Positions 23,539 through 27,847 of a stretch of DNA of 27,847 nucleotides are shown one piece after another (the stretch's first letter is position 1; each line of letters begins with the position of its first letter). The notes under the pieces were generated by a model. The model was not told the origin of the DNA, did not search any database, and saw nothing but the letters and a program-made list of their open reading frames with translations. A program made the translations under genes and the position numbers. The stretch is from positions 1-27,847 of the forward strand of contig JBEKZQ010000011.1 in assembly GCA_049509675.1 (NCBI GenBank), written 5' to 3'. Source of the DNA: JBEKZQ01 sp049509675 (GTDB lineage Bacteria > Planctomycetota > Planctomycetia > Pirellulales > Thermoguttaceae).

Positions 23539-23568
23539 TTGTCAAGTCTCCCGTCCCGCGGCTACCAT
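23539..23568 (+). promoter_or_regulatory. Possible promoter giving a leaderless sugar porter mRNA
   Basis: TTGTCA (23539-23544), an 18-bp spacer and TACCAT (23563-23568). The ATG at 23576 follows 8 bp after the -10 box, at or next to the expected transcription start, and no Shine-Dalgarno sequence precedes it. Confidence 0.4.
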
Positions 23569-23575
23569 ACCACGT

Positions 23576-25234
23576 ATGATGAACACCGCCGCCGCGAATC
23601 GCCCTGGAAGTCTTGCGTATGTCTACCTGTTGACCCTGGTGGCGGCCTTGGGGGGGCTGCTGTTCGGCTACGACACGGCCGTGATCTCCGGGGCGATCGG
23701 TTTCCTCCAAACGCACTTCACCCTGGATGCGCAGTTCGGCAAGGGCTGGGCCGCGGCTTCCGCCCTGGTCGGTTGTGCCCTCGGCGCCGGGCTGGCCGGC
23801 ATGCTGAGCGACTGGTTGGGCCGCAAGAGAATCCTGACGCTGGCCGCGCTATTATTCTTGATCTCGGCCCTGGGCACGGCCTTTCCCCGTGAGTTCTGGC
23901 AGTTTGTCTTGTTTCGCGTGGTCGGCGGCGTGGGCATCGGGGCCGCCTCGATCGCCTCGCCCATGTACATCGCCGAGATCTCGCCCGCCCGAATCCGCGG
24001 ACGCATGGTCTCGCTCAATCAGTTTGCCATCGTCTCCGGCATATTGGTGGTGTACTTCGTGAACTATTTCATTGCCGCCTGGGGTACGCACGTCGATCGG
24101 CAGCTTTCCGCGGCGCGGCTGGGCGAGCGGCCGGCCGTTCTCGATGCACAGTTTGCCAAGAGCTTCCTTCTGTTGCACTGGCCCGATGAGGCCGGCGTGG
24201 CGGAGTTCCTCCAGCAGCAGGAAGGGCAGCCCGGCGCCCCGGACAGCCGCAGCGTGGCCGGGGTGCTGGCCAAGCATGGCGTGGCGATCGATGCGAGTGC
24301 CGTCGAGGCGGCGAGCCTGGGCGTCGAGCCTTGGAACGAGAACCGCGGCTGGCGCTGGATGTTCGGCTCGGGCATCCTGCCGTCGTTGTGCTTCTTGGTT
24401 TTGCTGATGCTGGTTCCGGAAAGCCCCCGCTGGCTCACCGAAAAAGGCCGGGAGGACGAAGCCCTGGCGGTGCTCCAGCGGGTGGGTGGTTCGCAGCAGG
24501 CGGCGGTCGAGCTGGCCGACATCCGCGAGGCCATCGGCCACGAAAGCGGCTCGCTCGCCCAGTTGTTCGAGCCCGGCATGCGCATGGTCCTGGTGATCGG
24601 CGTCACGCTGGCCGTGCTGCAGCAGGTGACCGGCATCAACGTGTTCTTGTACTTCGCCCCCGAGATATTCAAGAAAATAGGCTCCGGCGTCGATGTGGCC
24701 CTGTTTCAGACCGTGCTGGTGGGGGCCGTCAACCTGGCCTTCACCATCGTCGCCATCTGGACCGTCGACCGCCTGGGACGCAAACCGCTGCTGCTGATCG
24801 GGGCCTCCGGCATGGGCCTGTCGCTGGTGGCCTGGGGGCTGGCGTTCTACTTCCAGCGCACCGAGCTCTGGGTGCTGGTTTTCGTCATCGGCTACATCGC
24901 CTGCTTCGCGCTATCGGTGGGGCCGGTCGTGTGGGTCGTTCTCTCCGAGATCTTTCCCACGCGGATCCGCGGCCGGGCCATGGCCCTGGCCACCGTCTGC
25001 CTCTGGGCCGCCAATTACGTGGTGACCCAAACCTTCACCTTCATGGACGAGTCGCCCTGGTTGGTCGATCGCTTCCATCACGCCTTTCCCTTCTGGGTCT
25101 ACGCCGCGCTGTGCGGCGTGACCGTGCTGTTCGTCTGGCGCTACGTGCCCGAGACCAAGGGCAAGACGCTGGAAGAGATCGAGCGCAGTTGGCATTGCTC
25201 CCCTCTCCCCTCGCGGGAGAGGGGCCGGGGGTGA
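23576..25234 (+). CDS. MFS sugar porter family transporter
   Basis: 552 residues. The start is ATG 23576 (tandem ATGATG), because the upstream in-frame stretch runs through the palindrome and looks non-coding. The product carries the sugar porter signatures: GYDTAVISGA after TM1, DWLGRKR (79-85), PESPRWL near 283, QQVTGINVF, VDRLGRKPLL and PETKGKTLEEIE at the end. Twelve membrane segments are expected, moving sugar with H+ across the inner membrane. Between TM5 (about 150-168) and TM6 (from WRWMFG, 259) is an extra segment of about 85 soluble residues facing outward, where most family members have only a short loop. The last 12 residues (SPLPSRERGRG) are encoded by a repeat. Confidence 0.93.
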   Translation: MMNTAAANRPGSLAYVYLLTLVAALGGLLFGYDTAVISGAIGFLQTHFTLDAQFGKGWAAASALVGCALGAGLAGMLSDWLGRKRILTLAALLFLISALGTAFPREFWQFVLFRVVGGVGIGAASIASPMYIAEISPARIRGRMVSLNQFAIVSGILVVYFVNYFIAAWGTHVDRQLSAARLGERPAVLDAQFAKSFLLLHWPDEAGVAEFLQQQEGQPGAPDSRSVAGVLAKHGVAIDASAVEAASLGVEPWNENRGWRWMFGSGILPSLCFLVLLMLVPESPRWLTEKGREDEALAVLQRVGGSQQAAVELADIREAIGHESGSLAQLFEPGMRMVLVIGVTLAVLQQVTGINVFLYFAPEIFKKIGSGVDVALFQTVLVGAVNLAFTIVAIWTVDRLGRKPLLLIGASGMGLSLVAWGLAFYFQRTELWVLVFVIGYIACFALSVGPVVWVVLSEIFPTRIRGRAMALATVCLWAANYVVTQTFTFMDESPWLVDRFHHAFPFWVYAALCGVTVLFVWRYVPETKGKTLEEIERSWHCSPLPSRERGRG

Positions 25235-25240
25235 GGGGGA
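25200..25240. repeat. GC-rich hairpin repeat covering the sugar porter stop codon
   Basis: CCCCTCTCCC (25200-25209) pairs with GGGAGAGGGG (25215-25224), followed by CCGGGGGTGAGGGG. This is a well-known dispersed intergenic element type. The stop codon TGA at 25232-25234 lies inside it. Confidence 0.85.
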
Positions 25241-25262
25241 AGGTAGTGTTCAGTTTTCAGCC

Positions 25263-25328
25263 GTAGGTTATGCTTCAGCACGACGGAACCTTTTATCCGC
25301 CAAGATGTTATGCTGAAGCATAACCTAC
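25263..25328. repeat. Perfect 18-bp inverted repeat between convergent transporter genes
   Basis: Arms GTAGGTTATGCTTCAGCA (25263-25280) and its exact complement (25311-25328), with a 30-bp loop. The right arm ends 12 bp before the stop codon of the symporter gene. May be a dispersed repeat, a terminator for both strands, or both. Confidence 0.9.
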
Positions 25329-25340
25329 TCACTGCGCTGC

Positions 25341-26993
25341 CTACCGAAACGCCACCCACAGCCCCAGCGTTGCCACGAGCAGCAATCCCCACCAGAAGAC
25401 CAGGTTGCCCAGCGGGCTCACCTGCGATTGCTCCTCTTCCGGCAGCCGGGCCCAATCGAGACTCCAGGCGGTGTCGGGATCGTAAAGCTCGTAGGGGTTC
25501 TGCGGGATGGCGACCGTGCCGGTCAACATCACCAGCAACGACACCAGCCCGCTGCCGCCCGCGCGGTTCAGCACGGGGATGATCCAGTCGGGCGCGGCGG
25601 GCGAGGCCTCGGCGGCCAGCCACATCAGAGAGCCCACGATCACGCCGATCACCAGCGTGCTGGCGGCGGCCCGGCCGTGGGCCCGCGGCCAGAGATAGCC
25701 GACCACGAACACCACCGCCACCGGCGGCCCCAGCACGGCCGACACGTCCAGGATGTAGGCCAAAATGCCTTTCTCCCACCATAAGAGCGGCGGGGCCAGA
25801 ACCGCGCCGATCAACAACACCACCAGGCTCGTCCAGCGACCCTTGCGAATCAGCTCGGCCTCCGACGCGTTCTGCCGCAACAGGTCCTGGCCGAGCTCGA
25901 TGCACCACAAGGTGGCGGCCGAGTTCATTACGCCGGAAACCACGCTCATCACCCCGGCCAGCAGGCCCGCCACCACCAGCCCTTGGCCCAGGGAGGCCCA
26001 AAGACCTTTGCCGCCCAGGACGACCCGGGCCAGGTCGAAATAGACCCGGTCGGCGGCCCAGGCGGTGGTCATCTTGGGCGGCCCGAGCTTCACCAGCGCC
26101 GCCAGCCCGACCGCCGCCACAATCGCTCCCAGCAGCAGTTGCAGCCAGCCGCCGCCGATCGCGCCCATCCGGGCGTCCCATTCGCTCCGGGCGCCCGAGC
26201 ACCGCTGCACCACCAGCGGATTGACGCCGAAGTACCAGATCGACAGTGTACATGCGAAGGCCAATACGCCGGTCCAGGGGAGCAGGGGCTGACTGTGCGG
26301 CAGCAGCAGTACGGTGCGAGAGGGATCCACCGCGATATTCTCCTGCACGGCGGCCGACAGACCGCCGGCGCCGCTAAGGGCCATGATCGCCAACATGCTC
26401 CCGCCCGCCAACAGCACGAGCATCCCCAGGGCGCTGGTCCAGGCGGCCGCCGTCAGCCCGCCATAGACGGTGTACGCGGCGGTCACCAGGGCCACGGCCG
26501 CCACGCAGGTCGCCAGGATGCCGGGCGAGCCCTGGACGGTCTGCCCCAGGCCCATTTCGCAGAGAATCCAACCGCCCGCCGAGAGGGCCGGCAGGAGCAC
26601 GCCGAAGATCAGATAGACGAGGACCAGCGCGGAGAAGATGGCCCGGGTGGGGCGGCTGTAGCGGCGTTCCAGCAGTTCGCCGCTGGTGTAGAGTTTCTTG
26701 CGATAAGCGAAGGGCAGCACGACCCACGCCAAGAGCGAGAAGGCCAGGAAGTTGCCCCAGGCCAGCCCGGCCGCGGAGATGCCCAGGCTATAGGCCAGGC
26801 CGGCCAGCCCCGGCAGGTACAGCAGCCCCAGGCCGGCCCCGGCCGTGGAGAGCGCCACCACATACCAAGGCAGCGACCGTCCGGCGAGGAAATAGTCTTC
26901 CGAGACCCGCTGCCGACCCCAGCCGGCGGCCAGTCCCAGCAGCACGGACACGGCCAGCACGAGCACCACGACGCCCAGGATGAAGATGTTCAT
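25341..26993 (-). CDS. Sodium:solute symporter family protein (SLC5-type)
   Basis: 550 residues with about thirteen predicted membrane helices. The N-terminus is MNIFILGVVVLVLAVSVLLG, then the family's cytosolic/TM2 pattern EDYFLAGRSLPWYVVALSTA and GLAYSLGISAAGLAWGNFLA, and YTSGELLERRYSRPTRAIFS. Later helices include GLLAGVMSVVSGVMNSAATL, typical of the core that binds Na+ and substrate. The C-terminal cytosolic stretch (NPYELYDPDTAWSLDWARLP) precedes a last helix. It imports an organic solute using the sodium gradient across the inner membrane; which one cannot be said. Convergent to the sugar porter. The 5' end is overlapped by the run-on frame of the GxxExxY gene. Confidence 0.92.
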   Translation of the reverse strand: MNIFILGVVVLVLAVSVLLGLAAGWGRQRVSEDYFLAGRSLPWYVVALSTAGAGLGLLYLPGLAGLAYSLGISAAGLAWGNFLAFSLLAWVVLPFAYRKKLYTSGELLERRYSRPTRAIFSALVLVYLIFGVLLPALSAGGWILCEMGLGQTVQGSPGILATCVAAVALVTAAYTVYGGLTAAAWTSALGMLVLLAGGSMLAIMALSGAGGLSAAVQENIAVDPSRTVLLLPHSQPLLPWTGVLAFACTLSIWYFGVNPLVVQRCSGARSEWDARMGAIGGGWLQLLLGAIVAAVGLAALVKLGPPKMTTAWAADRVYFDLARVVLGGKGLWASLGQGLVVAGLLAGVMSVVSGVMNSAATLWCIELGQDLLRQNASEAELIRKGRWTSLVVLLIGAVLAPPLLWWEKGILAYILDVSAVLGPPVAVVFVVGYLWPRAHGRAAASTLVIGVIVGSLMWLAAEASPAAPDWIIPVLNRAGGSGLVSLLVMLTGTVAIPQNPYELYDPDTAWSLDWARLPEEEQSQVSPLGNLVFWWGLLLVATLGLWVAFR

Positions 26994-27486
26994 GAAGGGC
27001 TATCATAACCTGGGGGGCACTGGCTCTGCCAGTGGTCTTCCTGCTTCCCTCGAAAGAAAGTCTCACGCAAAGGCGCAAAGACGAAGGAGTACTGGGGAGG
27101 CGATCGTCGGGCAGGCCGTTCACAACGCGACATATTCCGTCGCGGATGAATTCTGCACCGAAATTGATCAGCAGCCCCAGGCGTTTGCCGGTCAAACGAA
27201 GGTAAGTCAGCAATTGCTTTTTGTGTACCGGCGCGACTGCTTCCAGCGACTTCAACTCAACGATGAGCTTGTCCTCGACAATCAGATCAGCGCGAAAGCC
27301 CTCCTCAAAAGTGAGGTCTTCATAATGAATGCAGATTGGCACTTGCCTCGCCACCCTCAGATCCCGCTTAGCAATTTCATGCGCCAAGACGACCTTGTAG
27401 ACCGATTCAAGAAGTCCTGGGCCTAATCGCATATGCACGTGATAGGCCGCATCAACCACTGCCTTAGCAATCTCGTTTTCGGTCAT
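26788..27486 (-). CDS. GxxExxY protein (PD-(D/E)XK-like), with an abnormal run-on C-terminus
   Basis: The frame from ATG 27486-27484 gives 232 residues. Residues 1-125 are a complete GxxExxY protein: MTENEIAKAVVDAAYHVHMR, the name-giving GPGLLESVY (22-30), and RADLIVEDKLIVELKS (65-80), whose Asp66 and ELK are the D...ExK pattern of PD-(D/E)XK nuclease-like folds. It then reads INFGAEFIRDGICRVVNGL, where family members normally stop. Here no stop follows: the frame passes through the left arm of a flanking inverted repeat (giving LRLCVRLSFEG) and about 206 bp into the symporter gene in another frame, ending at 26788. That tail of about 107 residues is unlikely to be meaningful. The function of the family is unknown. 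Confidence 0.8.
   Translation of the reverse strand: MTENEIAKAVVDAAYHVHMRLGPGLLESVYKVVLAHEIAKRDLRVARQVPICIHYEDLTFEEGFRADLIVEDKLIVELKSLEAVAPVHKKQLLTYLRLTGKRLGLLINFGAEFIRDGICRVVNGLPDDRLPSTPSSLRLCVRLSFEGSRKTTGRASAPQVMIALHEHLHPGRRGARAGRVRAAGTGRRLGSAAGLGRLFPRRTVAALVCGGALHGRGRPGAAVPAGAGRPGL
27018..27034. repeat. Short hairpin CACTGGC-TCT-GCCAGTG, copy 2
   Basis: Identical to the 17-mer at 5300-5316. It lies 25 bp upstream of the symporter start, within its presumed leader, and inside the run-on frame of the GxxExxY gene. Confidence 0.7.
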
Positions 27487-27538
27487 GGTCGTTCCGTCTT
27501 GCCGTGTCTTTCTTTGCGTCTTTGCGCTTTTGCGTGAG
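27062..27538. repeat. 22-bp inverted repeat enclosing the GxxExxY gene
   Basis: The left arm 27062-27083 (CTCACGCAAAGGCGCAAAGA..) and right arm 27517-27538 pair with a single mismatch. They enclose the start and the whole conserved domain of the GxxExxY gene (27112-27486). The unit is about 477 bp. No transposase is present. Confidence 0.85.
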
Positions 27539-27555
27539 GCATCCTTCACGCATTG

Positions 27556-27847
27556 CTATTCCACGAAGCGGCGCAACAACAGGGCCTTTTCCACGTTCAG
27601 GTCCTGGCCGCGCAGGAAGCCGACGGGGATGGTGCGGTCGATCAGGTAGAAGGCCCGATGCCGCTCCACCTCGCCCGTGTCGGCGCCCAACTCCGGGCCC
27701 AGTTGATAGCCGTCGGGGTGTTGGGCATCGGCGCCGCTGGGCCAGGACGTGACCTGGAAATAGCCCACCGTGATCCACACCGCATAGACGTTGGACCGCG
27801 TGGTCACCAGGCTGCCCAGTTTTTGCAGCGGCCCGTAGCGGAAATAG
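27556..27847 (-). CDS. C-terminal 96 residues of a protein running off the right edge
   Basis: The frame is open from the window edge (the first full codons read YFRYGPLQKLGSLVTTRSNV) to TAG 27556-27558. The sequence is clearly protein-like: VYAVWITVGYFQVTSW, then GYQLGPELGADTGEVERHRA, FYLIDRTIPVGFLRGQDLNV and EKALLLRRFVE. It resembles, from memory, the C-termini of very large planctomycetal proteins of unknown role; I cannot name a family. The GTG near 27807 is internal rather than a start, as similarity seems to continue upstream of it. Confidence 0.75.
   Translation of the reverse strand, partial: YFRYGPLQKLGSLVTTRSNVYAVWITVGYFQVTSWPSGADAQHPDGYQLGPELGADTGEVERHRAFYLIDRTIPVGFLRGQDLNVEKALLLRRFVE

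Noticed and set aside
1..27847. tRNA or rRNA genes
   Set aside because: No T-loop/anticodon-arm combination or conserved rRNA segment was recognised by eye. A covariance-model scan would be decisive.

Overview
The window looks like a chromosomal stretch from a member of the Planctomycetota, probably Pirellulales-like. The evidence is the gene content: a DUF1571 protein, an H-X9-DG pseudopilin (DUF1559 type), a large hybrid sigma factor with extra helix-turn-helix domains, a secreted PQQ-propeller protein, and a bacterial archease. High GC, frequent GTG/TTG starts, patchy Shine-Dalgarno use and many palindromic intergenic repeats fit the same picture. No rRNA, tRNA or CRISPR array was seen.

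Layout. (1) 1-1414 is a decayed accessory segment: the tail of an unidentified ORF entering from the left edge, a truncated OLD-family ATPase, a fragment of a second accessory protein and a dense set of inverted and tandem repeats. (2) 1415-9127: a DUF1571 protein, a GloC/YcbL-like metallo-hydrolase, then a minus-strand run with a PAS-histidine kinase-receiver hybrid, an RRM RNA-binding protein, a DUF58 protein and the hybrid sigma factor, followed by a small plus-strand membrane protein. (3) 9250-13333, plus strand: ECF sigma factor, pseudopilin, a membrane protein with two zinc ribbons, and MscL carrying its own C-terminal zinc ribbon. (4) 13538-15924: divergent NtrC-type and NarL-type response regulators. 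(5) 16039-18310, minus strand: lipoprotein, small conserved protein and XerC in an operon-like order. (6) 18665-20308: ispG (MEP isoprenoid pathway) and archease. (7) 20316-27847: PQQ-propeller protein, uroporphyrinogen-decarboxylase-family protein, MFS sugar porter, sodium/solute symporter, a GxxExxY protein inside an inverted repeat, and the C-terminus of a further protein at the right edge.

Working picture: mostly ordinary chromosomal genes for regulation, membrane transport and housekeeping, separated by several families of palindromic repeats, most of them sitting between convergent or divergent genes. The least ordinary points are the three-HTH sigma factor, the MscL-zinc ribbon fusion next to another zinc-ribbon membrane protein, the three-copy repeat with GGGGTC...TTTTCGG arms, and the GxxExxY gene whose reading frame runs through its flanking repeat into the neighbouring symporter gene.
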